Shown here: positions 9,100-17,926 of the stretch, one piece after another
Layout of the letters: the number at the start of each line of letters is the position of its first letter
Position numbering within the stretch: position 1 is the stretch's first letter
DNA from: Lentisalinibacter salinarum
GTDB lineage: Bacteria; Pseudomonadota; Gammaproteobacteria; Steroidobacterales; Woeseiaceae
Direction of reading: 5' to 3'
DNA length: 64,000 nt
NCBI RefSeq assembly: GCF_040706555.1
Contig: NZ_JAPDRH010000002.1
Span: 1,532,674 to 1,596,673 of the forward strand
Translations under genes and position numbers: made by a program
Notes under the pieces: generated by a model
The model's input: only the letters and a program-made list of their open reading frames with translations
Databases searched by the model: none
What the model was told of the DNA's origin: nothing

Positions 9100-11133
9100 T
9101 CACAGGAGTCCGCGCGGGATAACCTCGTCCCATTCACGGTGGAATATGATTTCGCCGCCCTCGTAGGCCTCCAGGACCGCCTCCATCCGGAAATTCTCCC
9201 GGTCGGCCGAGAGCGCGGTGCGGCATTCGATGCGGATCCGCCAGTCGGCGCGCCGGAAGATCGTCTTCTGCTCCAGTTCCGCTCGCGCGGTCAGCGGCTC
9301 GTATTCGTTGATGCGGAAGGTCTTGCGCACGGTGTAGCCGACGGTCAGGTCGATGTCCTCGATGCGGGCCAGGGCGGCACCGCCGAAGTCGCCGCCGTCG
9401 CCGAAGGTGGTATAGACGGTCTCCTCGTTGGTGAGGTCGAGCTCGATCATGCGCTGGGCCTCGGCCCATTCCAGCGGGGTGTGGTCCGCCCGGGGCCCTC
9501 GCTCCGGCGGCTCGAAGGCGGGCAGATCCTCGTCGCCGGGGCGCGGCGGGCGCACCGGCAGCTCGAGTTGGCTGGCGCCGGTGAACACCGTCAGTTCCAC
9601 GGGCTCGGGCGCCGGCCAGATCATGGGCCAGTAGGTGCTGGATACGGCCACCCGCATGGTGTGACCGCGCGCGAAGGAATAGGCGATGTCGTTCAGCCGG
9701 ATCGCCACCCGGTAGCGCCGACCCGGCTCCAGGGGCTCCGGGTGCTCGTGACCGTTGCGATGCGTCAGGTTGAGCACGCCGAAGCTGACGCGCCCGGAGG
9801 CCCCGTCCGGCGCCACGTCGTTCAGTCTCACGATGACGTTCGCGACCGGTCGGTCGACCGCGAGCTCCAGGGTGACCACCGGCGAGCCGAGGATCTCCAG
9901 GGTCTCGAGCAGCGGATCGGAATCGAATACCAGTGACTTGCCGTCGTCGGGGCGCTGGTCGAGGGGCGCGTCCCCGTCGGCGCCGAATCCGTAGAAGTCG
10001 CCGCCGCGCAGGCCGGTGGTCTGCGGCGAGATGAGTCGCACGCGGTCCTCGATGTCCGGATGCTCACCCAGCGACAGCACGTTGAGATACCAGTGGCGCG
10101 GCTCGATCCGTGGCGAGGGCCAGTCGTCCTCGGCCACCCAGCGGCCGGGACGCTCGTCGTGGAAGGGCGCAGGCGGCACCCACTCCTCCATCCAGGCCCG
10201 CACCGGCGGCTCGTCCATGATGCCGTTGTCTTCGTCCTTCAGCCAGTAGTCCCACCAGCGGACGGCTTCCTGGAAAAAGCCGATGCGCGGCCCCGGCGTC
10301 GCCGCGTGCGGGAAGGCGTGAGGCCAGGGGCCTATCAGCGCTTTCTTCGGCGCATTCAGGCCCGCCATCAGGCGCGGGATGGCGTTGACGTAGCCGTCAG
10401 CCCAGCCGCCCACCGCGTAGACGGCGCATTCGATGGCGTCGTAGTCCTCGCACACCGAGCCGTGCTTCCAGTAGTCGTCGCGGTTCGGGTGCTGCATCCA
10501 GACAGCGGGGAAGGGCCGGTTCTTCTCCAGCCGCTGCAGCCACTTGTCGCGCCAGCCCTCGCCGCTGACCTCGGGATCGGGCGGACAGGCGTTCAGGGAG
10601 AAAAAGGCCGAGCCCCAGGTGAGATTCTCGTTCAGCAGGCAACCGCCCTTGTAATGGGCGTCGTCCGCGTAGCGGTCGTCGGTGGAGCACATGGTGATGA
10701 TGGCCTTCAGCGCCGGCGGGCGCCGGGCCGCCACCTGCAGCGAATTGAAGCCGGACCAGGACAGCCCGATCATGCCGACGTTGCCGCTGCACCAGGACTG
10801 GTTCGTTATCCACTCGATGGCGTCGACGGCGTCGTCCTGCTCCTGCTCGAGGTATTCGTCCCGGAGGATGCCGTCGGAGTCGCCGGTACCGCGCACATCC
10901 AGGCGGATGCCCGCGTAGCCGTGTCCGGCGAAATAGTGGTGCAGTGGCTCGTCGCGCAAGCGGGTGAAGTCGCGCTTGCGGTAGGGCATGTACTCGAGGA
11001 TCGCCGGTACAGGCGCCTCCCCGGCGTCGCTCGGCATCCAGATGCGCGCCGCCAGGCGGACACCGTCACGCATGGGGATCCAGACGTTCTCGAAGACCCG
11101 GACCGACTCGGGGAATTCCTCGACGATTTTCAA
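9100..11133 (-). CDS. CocE/NonD family hydrolase (X-Pro dipeptidyl-peptidase S15-like)
   Basis: 677-residue alpha/beta-hydrolase with the C-terminal jelly-roll typical of the CocE/NonD/S15 group. The nucleophile is Ser125 in MIGLSWSGFN, the catalytic Asp lies in GGWADGY, and the His in GPWPHAFPH. RGTGDSDG is the conserved strand motif before the elbow. There is no signal peptide, so it is probably cytoplasmic. Substrates in this family range from cocaine esters to acyl-peptides; the context (directly downstream of an M20 peptidase, 28-bp gap, and behind pepN) suggests peptide or acyl-amino-acid hydrolysis. The substrate is not determined by sequence. Confidence 0.88.
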   Translation of the reverse strand: MKIVEEFPESVRVFENVWIPMRDGVRLAARIWMPSDAGEAPVPAILEYMPYRKRDFTRLRDEPLHHYFAGHGYAGIRLDVRGTGDSDGILRDEYLEQEQDDAVDAIEWITNQSWCSGNVGMIGLSWSGFNSLQVAARRPPALKAIITMCSTDDRYADDAHYKGGCLLNENLTWGSAFFSLNACPPDPEVSGEGWRDKWLQRLEKNRPFPAVWMQHPNRDDYWKHGSVCEDYDAIECAVYAVGGWADGYVNAIPRLMAGLNAPKKALIGPWPHAFPHAATPGPRIGFFQEAVRWWDYWLKDEDNGIMDEPPVRAWMEEWVPPAPFHDERPGRWVAEDDWPSPRIEPRHWYLNVLSLGEHPDIEDRVRLISPQTTGLRGGDFYGFGADGDAPLDQRPDDGKSLVFDSDPLLETLEILGSPVVTLELAVDRPVANVIVRLNDVAPDGASGRVSFGVLNLTHRNGHEHPEPLEPGRRYRVAIRLNDIAYSFARGHTMRVAVSSTYWPMIWPAPEPVELTVFTGASQLELPVRPPRPGDEDLPAFEPPERGPRADHTPLEWAEAQRMIELDLTNEETVYTTFGDGGDFGGAALARIEDIDLTVGYTVRKTFRINEYEPLTARAELEQKTIFRRADWRIRIECRTALSADRENFRMEAVLEAYEGGEIIFHREWDEVIPRGLL

Positions 11134-11161
11134 AATGCGGCGATATCTGCTGCCCGGGACA

Positions 11162-12466
11162 TCAGCCGGCGGCCCGGACCTGCTTGTGCGCCTGCAGTTC
11201 GTCGACGTGCATGTCGAGCAGTCGCTCCGTGGTCTTCACCAGGGTGCGCGCCACCTTGCAGGTGGCCTCCAGCGAGACGGACTCGTTCGGCGCGTGCGCC
11301 TGTTCGATCTCGCCCGGACCATAGACGACCGTGGGCACGTTGGCGTGGCGTACCCAGCCCGACATGTCGCAGCCGTAAGGGGCGGCGGCGATCGGGGTGG
11401 TCGTGCGGAATTCCTCCTCGGCCGCCTCGGCGAGCGCGGTCACCAGGGGGTGGTCCTGTTTCGTCTCCGCGGAACCGAAGCCCGACGCCAGTCGACTGAT
11501 CCTGGGAGGGTTCTGGCTCAGCCAGGCGTCGTCCTTGATGTGCTCCATGATGGCCTTGCGGAAACGTTCCTCGGCCTCGTCGATGGTCTCGTCCAGAGCG
11601 ACGCCCACGCGCACCTGCGCCTCGAGCGAGTCCATGACGCTCGACGACCACAGCCCGCCGTGGATGGTCCCGACGTTGGTTGCGTAGGGCAGCGGATGCA
11701 CCTTCATCAGCGGGTGCTCGACGGCTTCGTTCAGCTTCCTCTCGTCCTCGCGCATGGCCTCGTAGACGGTGATGAAATGGTCCAGGGCGCTCTCGCCCTG
11801 CAGGCGCTTGCTCGCATGCGCCGACTTTCCGGGCACGTTGATTTTCAGCGACATGGCGCCGGCGTGAGCAATGACCAGCTCCGGCACCCCGTTGGCGCCG
11901 AGTGTCGGTTCCGGGATGATGCAGGCGTCGGCGTCCCAGCCACCGCGGATGGCGGCCAGCGTACCGAGCCCGCTGTCCTCCTCGGCCGGCACGGCGGCGA
12001 AGATGATCCGCCCCGGGAAATTGCGGCCGCTCTCGGCGAACGCCTCGAATACGGCCATGGCGGCGATCAGACCGGCCTTCATGTCGGAGGCGCCGCAGCC
12101 GTAGATGCGGTCGCCCCGCGCCACACCCGAGAACGGCTCGTCGTTCCAGTTGGCGTAATCGCCGGGCGGCACCACGTCCACGTGTCCGGTCAGGAGCACG
12201 GACGGTCCGGGCTGCTCCCCGCGCAGCACGCCGACCACCACGGGCGCCCACGCGCGCTCTACCTCGTGGCCCGGGTAGCGGGGATCACGCTGCAGCGAAG
12301 CGATGCCGTCGTTCCAGTAGTCGATCTCGGCATCGAATTGCTGCAGCCAGTTCGCGATGTGCGATACCACCGCATCCTCCTGGCCCGTGACGGAGGGAAT
12401 GCGGATCAGGGAGACCAGATTCTCCCGGATACGGTCTTCGTCGATGAAAGAAGTGCGTCTGGCCAT
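11162..12466 (-). CDS. M20 family metallopeptidase (ArgE/DapE type)
   Basis: 434-residue zinc amidohydrolase. Metal-binding and catalytic motifs are intact: LLTGHVDVVP (His), GCGASDMKAG (bridging Asp), AVPAEEDSG (general-base Glu plus ligand Glu), and IIPEPT. The dimerisation lid lies around residues 200-310. The family removes acyl groups from N-acyl amino acids or cleaves dipeptides; this member groups with ArgE/DapE-like deacylases, and no arg or dap neighbour supports either specific role. It is likely co-transcribed with the CocE-like gene. The ATG at 12466 is preceded by GAGG, and just upstream lie two near-identical direct repeats that may be an operator. Confidence 0.88.
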   Translation of the reverse strand: MARRTSFIDEDRIRENLVSLIRIPSVTGQEDAVVSHIANWLQQFDAEIDYWNDGIASLQRDPRYPGHEVERAWAPVVVGVLRGEQPGPSVLLTGHVDVVPPGDYANWNDEPFSGVARGDRIYGCGASDMKAGLIAAMAVFEAFAESGRNFPGRIIFAAVPAEEDSGLGTLAAIRGGWDADACIIPEPTLGANGVPELVIAHAGAMSLKINVPGKSAHASKRLQGESALDHFITVYEAMREDERKLNEAVEHPLMKVHPLPYATNVGTIHGGLWSSSVMDSLEAQVRVGVALDETIDEAEERFRKAIMEHIKDDAWLSQNPPRISRLASGFGSAETKQDHPLVTALAEAAEEEFRTTTPIAAAPYGCDMSGWVRHANVPTVVYGPGEIEQAHAPNESVSLEATCKVARTLVKTTERLLDMHVDELQAHKQVRAAG

Positions 12467-12475
12467 ATCTATGCC

Positions 12476-12506
12476 TCACTGTATCTTCTTGATACGTCAC
12501 AGTATC
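12476..12506 (-). promoter_or_regulatory. Direct-repeat operator candidate before the M20 gene
   Basis: Read on the minus strand, GATACTGTGA (12497-12506) and GATACAGTGA (12476-12485) are 10-bp direct repeats differing at one base, set exactly 21 bp apart (two helical turns). They end about 10 bp before the ATG of the M20 peptidase gene. GTATC-ttctt-GATAC within the same stretch is also an inverted repeat. Spacing and position suggest a repressor or activator site for the M20-CocE pair; no matching regulator lies next to it. Confidence 0.4.
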
Positions 12507-12563
12507 AGATCAGCCCAAGTACCGTCGCAAACGCCCCCCGGGCAGCGGGACGACTCGCACTGA

Positions 12564-15173
12564 TCAGTCGCCGAGTCCGGCGTTCGCGATCTCCGCGCTC
12601 ATCGCCGACAGATCCGGCGCCTGCGCCACCCGTATCAGCTCCGCACGCATGCCCTCACGCCGCTCCGGCGTCTGTCGGCGCCAGTCGACCAGGTTGCGCA
12701 GCAAACCGGCGGCCAGCGGCGGGTTGTCGTGATCGATGGCGAGGACGCAGTCGGCCAGCAGCCGGTAACCCGCGCCGTCCGGCCGATGAAAACGGAGCGT
12801 GTTCTCGGTACAGAATGTCTCGATCAGGGCGCGTACCCGGTTCGGCTGGCCCAGGGAGAAAACCGGATCGCACATCAGCCGCTGTACCCGTGACAGAGTG
12901 TCGGCACGCGAGGATCGCGCCTGCAGCGCGAGCCACTGGTCCATCACCAGCGGCTCGTGCCCCCAGCGCTCCCGGAACTCTGCCAGCCAGTCATCGACCT
13001 GCGGATCCTCGCCGTCGGCCAGCAGTGTCAGGGCGGCGAGCCGCTCGCTCATGTTCCCGGCCTCGCGCCATTGGCGCCGGCAGTGCCTCTGCGCCTCGGT
13101 GTCGCCGGTTGCAAGCCAGTACCCCAGGCAGACATCGCTGAGTCTGCGCCAGCCGGCTTCGCGCACGGTGGGCGGGCCGGGACGGCCGCTGCCGGGCGGC
13201 CGGACCATGGTCCGCCACGCATCGCCCTGGCGCTCGCCGAGCCAGCGCTGCAGCGCGTCGCGGGCGACGTGTATGGTTTCGTAATCCGGCTCGATCTCCG
13301 CCAGCGTCAGTGCCTTCTCGCCGGGCAATGCCAGCAGACCGGCCGCCAGACCCGGATCGTCCGGGGCCTGCGCGACGATACGCGAGAAAGCGCCGAGCAG
13401 CGCGGCGGGCTCCTCCGGCGTACCGCGGACGGCCGCCTGTACGTGCCGCGCGGTCAGACGCTCGATCGCGTCCCGGCGCGCACAGGCGTCATCGTCGAAA
13501 CAGGCGATGGTCTCGAGGTCCGCTTCGGAGTAGTCGTACCCGATGCGCACGGGTGCAGAAAAGCCGCGCAGCAGGGAAGGCACGGGCGGCTCCCCGATGC
13601 CTTCGAAGCGGAACGTGTGAGTGATCTCGTGCAGCTCGAGCACCGTCGAGTCACGCTCCGCGCTCGGCTCGCCCTGCAGCCGCAGGGGCAGCCGTCGGCC
13701 TTCCCGGCTCAGCAGCGCCAGCGCGACCGGCAGGTGCAGTGCCCCGCCGGCGACCGCCGCGCCCGTCTGGGTCACGGTCAGGGCCGCGCAGGCAGACGCC
13801 GGATCATGGTCGAGGCGGACCCTGAGAACCGGCGTTCCGGCCCGGTCGTACCAGCTCGCGAACTGACTCAGGTCCCGGCCGGACACGGCTTCCATACAGG
13901 CCAGGAAGTCCTCGATGGTGGCGGCGGCGCCGTCGTGGCGCTCGAAAAAGCGGTCCGTGCCGCGGCGGAACACAGCCTCGCCGAGCAGCAGGACGAGCAT
14001 TCGGATAACTTCGGCGCCCTTGCTGTAGACGGTATCGGTGTAGAAATTGTCGATGCGCCGGTAGGAGGAGGGACGCACCGGATGCGCCAGCGGGCCGGCG
14101 TCCTCTGCGAACTGCCGGGTGCGCATGATCGCCGCGTCCTCCAGGCGGCGCACCTCGCCCCAGCCCTGGTCGGCGACGAACTGCTGCTCCCGGAACACGG
14201 TGAAGCCTTCCTTGAGCGCGAGCTGGAACCAGTCGCGGCAAGTGACCCGGTTGCCGCTCCAGTTGTGCAGGTATTCATGGGCGACCAGCGCCTCGATGTC
14301 GCGATAGTCGCGGTCGGTCGCGGTCTCGGGATCGGCGAGTACATAGCGGTCGTTGAAGATGTTCAGTCCCTTGTTCTCCATGGCACCCATCGTGTAGGTG
14401 CTGACCGCCACCGCGTTGAACACCTCGAGGTCGTACTCGCGACCGTAGTGCGCCTCGTCCCAGGCCATGGCGCGGCCGAGCGTGTCGAGCGCATGCCCGC
14501 AGCGCTCGCGATTACCGGGCTCGACGTAGACGGTGACGGCGACCTCGCGTGCCGAGGCCGTCTCGACGCGCTCGCTCCGGCTCTGCAGGTCGCCTGCGAC
14601 AAGCGCGAACAGATAGCTCGGCATCGGGTAGGGGTTGTGCCAGACGACGCGGTGGCGCCCGTCTGCGAGGTCTTCGTGCGCGACCGGATTGCCGTTCGCC
14701 AGCAGCACCGGATAGCGCCGGGCCTCCGCTATGAGGGTGGTCGTGAACACCGCCAGCACGTCGGGCCGGTCCGGGAAGAAAGTGATGCGGCGGAATGCCT
14801 CGGGTTCGCACTGGGTGCAGAGCATGTCGCCGGCGCAGTACAGGCCCATCAGCTCGGCGTTCCGGTCCGGGTGGATCACGACGGTCGTCGTGAGCTGCAG
14901 ATGGTCCGCCGTGCCGGGGATCGTCAGGCCCGACGCGTCCTGACTGAACGCGCCCGCCGGCAGCCGCCTGCCGTCCAGTGTGACGGACTCCAGCGTGAGT
15001 TCCTCGCCGTCGAGCCGCAGCGGCGCGGCGCTATCGGTAGCGTCCGGATTACGCCGCAGCGACAGCGTGCTGGTGACCCGCGTCGCTGCCGGGTCCAGCT
15101 CGAGGACCAGATCGGCGCGATCCGCCAGGAAGGCCGGCGGGCGGTAGTCGTCGCGGCGCACGGTATCGCTCAC
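12564..15173 (-). CDS. pepN: Aminopeptidase N (M1 family)
   Basis: 869-residue zinc aminopeptidase that removes N-terminal residues from peptides in the cytoplasm. The substrate-recognition motif is MGAMENKGLN, and the HEYLHNW zinc motif lies near residue 298, with the second Glu ligand in ALKEGFTVFREQQF. Length and a C-terminal helical ARM-like domain (from about residue 540) match the bacterial PepN subgroup. The start is GTG at 15173. It diverges from the GNAT gene with only 46 bp between the start codons, so the promoters must be compact or overlapping. The M20 and CocE genes follow on the same strand after 97 bp, forming a peptide-degradation cluster. Confidence 0.95.
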   Translation of the reverse strand: MSDTVRRDDYRPPAFLADRADLVLELDPAATRVTSTLSLRRNPDATDSAAPLRLDGEELTLESVTLDGRRLPAGAFSQDASGLTIPGTADHLQLTTTVVIHPDRNAELMGLYCAGDMLCTQCEPEAFRRITFFPDRPDVLAVFTTTLIAEARRYPVLLANGNPVAHEDLADGRHRVVWHNPYPMPSYLFALVAGDLQSRSERVETASAREVAVTVYVEPGNRERCGHALDTLGRAMAWDEAHYGREYDLEVFNAVAVSTYTMGAMENKGLNIFNDRYVLADPETATDRDYRDIEALVAHEYLHNWSGNRVTCRDWFQLALKEGFTVFREQQFVADQGWGEVRRLEDAAIMRTRQFAEDAGPLAHPVRPSSYRRIDNFYTDTVYSKGAEVIRMLVLLLGEAVFRRGTDRFFERHDGAAATIEDFLACMEAVSGRDLSQFASWYDRAGTPVLRVRLDHDPASACAALTVTQTGAAVAGGALHLPVALALLSREGRRLPLRLQGEPSAERDSTVLELHEITHTFRFEGIGEPPVPSLLRGFSAPVRIGYDYSEADLETIACFDDDACARRDAIERLTARHVQAAVRGTPEEPAALLGAFSRIVAQAPDDPGLAAGLLALPGEKALTLAEIEPDYETIHVARDALQRWLGERQGDAWRTMVRPPGSGRPGPPTVREAGWRRLSDVCLGYWLATGDTEAQRHCRRQWREAGNMSERLAALTLLADGEDPQVDDWLAEFRERWGHEPLVMDQWLALQARSSRADTLSRVQRLMCDPVFSLGQPNRVRALIETFCTENTLRFHRPDGAGYRLLADCVLAIDHDNPPLAAGLLRNLVDWRRQTPERREGMRAELIRVAQAPDLSAMSAEIANAGLGD

Positions 15174-15219
15174 CGGGCGCAGTCAACGAGCCGACGCTGC
15201 GGCGGTATCATGCATACAC

Positions 15220-15795
15220 ATGAGTGAGCGCGAAGACGATACTGTTCAGCCGCCGCAGCCCGTTCTGCGGCGCGGCCGGGTGACGCTGCGGCCGAGCACG
15301 CGGGCCGACTGCGAGTTCGTCGTGTCGGTGGAGTCGCACCCGGAGAACGCTCGCTTCGTCGGACAATGGCCGCCGCAACGCCACCTGGAATGCATGGCGA
15401 GCCCGGACAGCCTGCACTGGGTCGTCGAGTCCGACGGCCGCCCCATCGGCTACGCGGTGCTCGAGGATGCCGACGACCCCAATCGGAGTCTGCTGCTGCG
15501 CCGCATCGCCATAGCGGGCAAGGGGCGCGGCCACGGCAGCGCGGCGCTGCGGCTGGTAGCGCGCTACTGTTTCGAGGTGCTCCATTTTCACCGGCTGTGG
15601 CTCTATGTGGCCGTGGACAATCGGCGGGCCTACCGCTGGTACCTGAAGCACGGCTTCGTGGAGGAAGGCGTCGCGAGGGACTGCGAGCGCCGCGGCGACG
15701 ACTACGTGTCGATGCACGTGCTCTCGATACTCGAGGATGAGTACCACGACACCCTCGGCCGGCGCCGCAGCCCGGCGGGTGATGCCCGGCCCTGA
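15220..15795 (+). CDS. GNAT family N-acetyltransferase (RimJ/RimL-like)
   Basis: 191 residues. LRPSTRADCEFV opens the fold as in RimJ/RimL-type GNATs. The acetyl-CoA loop region reads RIAIAGKGRGHGSAALRL, with the GxGxG/A element, and FHRLWLYVAVDNRRAYRWYLKHGF is the conserved motif B with the family's N-x-R-A-x-x-x-Y pattern. It transfers acetyl from acetyl-CoA to an amine; the substrate is unknown. Single gene, divergent from pepN. Confidence 0.85.
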   Translation: MSEREDDTVQPPQPVLRRGRVTLRPSTRADCEFVVSVESHPENARFVGQWPPQRHLECMASPDSLHWVVESDGRPIGYAVLEDADDPNRSLLLRRIAIAGKGRGHGSAALRLVARYCFEVLHFHRLWLYVAVDNRRAYRWYLKHGFVEEGVARDCERRGDDYVSMHVLSILEDEYHDTLGRRRSPAGDARP

Positions 15796-15888
15796 TTCCA
15801 CCGTGATCGTGATCACGGCATTCGGACGAATGAGATGCCGCGACGGTGTCCTGCCGACGCGCTGCGGGTCGGTTCCCGGGCGCTGCGC

Positions 15889-17199
15889 TCACACCAGGAT
15901 GTTGCCCCAGCTGTTCGGCAGCACGTCCTCGAAACGCAGGTCCAGCACGTCCATGATATTGCGGAACTTCACGTGCAGCTCCTGCTGGTCTTCCGCGCCG
16001 ATGAAGATATCTCCGATCTCGTAGCTGTAGCTGTCCTGGCCGCGCAGGTCGGAGAGCCGCGTGCCCTCGTCGACCCCGATGTGGATCAGCAGCTCCGGAT
16101 AGATGCGTTGCAGGGCGGCGATCTGCGCTTTGGATGGCGCATGGGTCACCACCGTGTCTCCGAACACGCGCGGCATGAACTTGCCTGCCATCGGGTAGCG
16201 GCCCTCGTTGCGCGGGAAGTCCGGTTTCCTCCCCAGCGCGATGTCGATGGCCACCTCGTGGTGCGAGGCGCCGGTGGCGATCCGGAATATCGGGCAATGG
16301 GACTTCGAGATGCGGGGGTTGATCTCCAGCAGCCAGATCCTGTCTTCGTACTCGTCCCAGAAGAACTCCATGTTGAACGGCGTGTTGTCGAGCTCGATGC
16401 CTCTGAGGATCGTGTCGGCATGCTGTTTCATGCGCGACTGTACGCCCTCCGGCAATTGCGAGGGATACTGGTAGCTGAAGAAGCTCACCTGGTTCGAGGT
16501 CCTCAGCGAATCGACGACGGCGTAGACGTGGGTCTCGCCGTTGTAGACGTAACCCTCCAGTGTGCACAGTCGGCCGCCGATGATGGCCTCGGCGATGCAG
16601 GTGGAGCCGTCGCCGCGATCGGGCAGGGCCCCGCGATTGTTGCTGTACTGCAGGATGTTGTTGAACGGCTCCGAGAAGATCGAGATGTTGTCCCGTATGG
16701 TCTGCATGGCCACGCGATACTGGTCCTCGTTCTCGATGCGAAACCCGAGATAGGAAGAGAACGAGACGCTCGGCTTCAGCCAGAACGGGTATTCCATGTC
16801 CAGATCGCCCACCGGATCGTCGCTGAAGGGATCCAGACCCTGGTAGTCGGGCGTGCACTCCGGCAGCACCTCTTCGCCGGCGCGCCGGTTCCAGTACTTG
16901 TGCTCGCAGTAGAGCACGCTCTCCAGTGTCGGCGTCGGCAGGTCGTATTCGCGCCGGAGTATCGGCAGCATGGAGGTGGTGGGGAAATCCCAGTGGCCTA
17001 TGATGCCGTCGACACCGGGCGCTTCCTTCAGCGTCTTGCGTGCCTCGGCCATGATCTCGTCCATAGGGTAGGACTCGGGCAAGACCATGGTGTCGTAATC
17101 GACGAGACCGTGGAACTCGTATTCGCTTGCGTCGCGCACCGTCTGCAGTTCCTTCAGATTGACGTCATCGAGTCCGATTACGAAGATGTGTTTGGTCAT
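15889..17199 (-). CDS. ATP-grasp domain protein, peptide-ligase-like, function unknown
   Basis: 436 residues. A Rossmann-like N-terminal domain (IFVIGLDDVN) precedes an ATP-grasp fold: PFWLKPSVSFSSYLGF (ATP-binding Lys), the EAIIGGRL/LEGYVYNGE strand, and FNMEFFWDEYEDRIWLLEINPRIS with the metal-binding Glu and Asn. The C-terminal part has IGAEDQQELHVKF. This layout fits carboxylate-amine ligases of the ATP-grasp superfamily (carnosine-synthase- or CARNS-like), but I cannot name the product. A strong GAGGAGG ribosome-binding site lies 7 bases before the ATG. Gene stands alone on the minus strand. Confidence 0.7.
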   Translation of the reverse strand: MTKHIFVIGLDDVNLKELQTVRDASEYEFHGLVDYDTMVLPESYPMDEIMAEARKTLKEAPGVDGIIGHWDFPTTSMLPILRREYDLPTPTLESVLYCEHKYWNRRAGEEVLPECTPDYQGLDPFSDDPVGDLDMEYPFWLKPSVSFSSYLGFRIENEDQYRVAMQTIRDNISIFSEPFNNILQYSNNRGALPDRGDGSTCIAEAIIGGRLCTLEGYVYNGETHVYAVVDSLRTSNQVSFFSYQYPSQLPEGVQSRMKQHADTILRGIELDNTPFNMEFFWDEYEDRIWLLEINPRISKSHCPIFRIATGASHHEVAIDIALGRKPDFPRNEGRYPMAGKFMPRVFGDTVVTHAPSKAQIAALQRIYPELLIHIGVDEGTRLSDLRGQDSYSYEIGDIFIGAEDQQELHVKFRNIMDVLDLRFEDVLPNSWGNILV

Positions 17200-17390
17200 G
17201 CGCGCCTCCTCGCGTGGTGCGATTCCCGTCGTTTGTTTCCCTTATTCAGCATACATGGCCTGTGGCGCGCTCGCCGCCCGGCGGCCGCGCACCCGGAACA
17301 AGCCGGTTGCCGGCACTATTGCCAAAGGTCCGGTTCGGGGCGCAGAATCGCCCACCTTTTTCATTAGGGACAGGTGACGCTTCGGCGTGT

Positions 17391-17831
17391 ATGTCGCATC
17401 CGTGTCTGTCGTGCGGCGCCTGCTGTGCCCACTTTCGAGCTTCCTTCCACTGGCTGGAGACCGACGCGGCCGCGGGCGGCCTGACGCCTGCCGAACTGAC
17501 CGTTCCCGTCTCGAGGCACCTGGTGGCGATGCGCGGCATCGACCGCGATCCGCCGCGCTGCATCGCCCTGGAAGGGCGCATCGGCGAGGCGGTCCTGTGC
17601 GCCATCTACGAGCAGCGCGCCTCGCCATGCAGGGGGTTCCAGGCATCGTGGGCCGACGGGCGGCACAACGAGCGCTGCGACCGGGCGCGTGCCGTCCACG
17701 GATTGCTGCCGCTGCGGCCGCCATTACCGCCGCCGGCGTTGGGTGAGGCAGCCGCTTGCGACAGCGACATGGCCGTCCCCGCGGCGGCTGGCACCGCCGA
17801 CGCGTCTGCGATGCCGGGTCTCCCGCCGTAA
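17391..17831 (+). CDS. YkgJ-like cysteine-cluster protein
   Basis: 146 residues. CLSCGACCAHFR near the N-terminus, then CIALEG, LCAIYEQRASPCRGF and ERCDRAR, make up the CxxCxxCC...C...C pattern of the YkgJ/zinc- or iron-binding cluster family (UPF0153). The function is not known; relatives are thought to bind a metal or Fe-S cluster. The ATG at 17391 starts just before the first Cys motif; an upstream in-frame extension to 17214 lacks family similarity and would run into the divergent promoter region, so I left it out. The last ~35 residues are Pro/Ala-rich and unlike the family. Confidence 0.75.
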   Translation: MSHPCLSCGACCAHFRASFHWLETDAAAGGLTPAELTVPVSRHLVAMRGIDRDPPRCIALEGRIGEAVLCAIYEQRASPCRGFQASWADGRHNERCDRARAVHGLLPLRPPLPPPALGEAAACDSDMAVPAAAGTADASAMPGLPP

Positions 17832-17926
17832 CGACGATGAAACCGGCCGCGGCGTGAGCGCCGTACGGTACGTTCAGGCTGGAGAAGCCCGCAACGACCG
17901 CCGCAGACTGAGACCGGGAGGACGCG

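Noticed and set aside
7806..9137. 443-residue minus-strand frame
   Set aside because: Antisense to the ATP-grasp gene, which has intact motifs.
10988..13141. 717-residue plus-strand frame over the peptidase cluster
   Set aside because: Antisense to the CocE, M20 and pepN genes, which have clear catalytic motifs.
12957..15227. 756-residue plus-strand frame
   Set aside because: Antisense to pepN.
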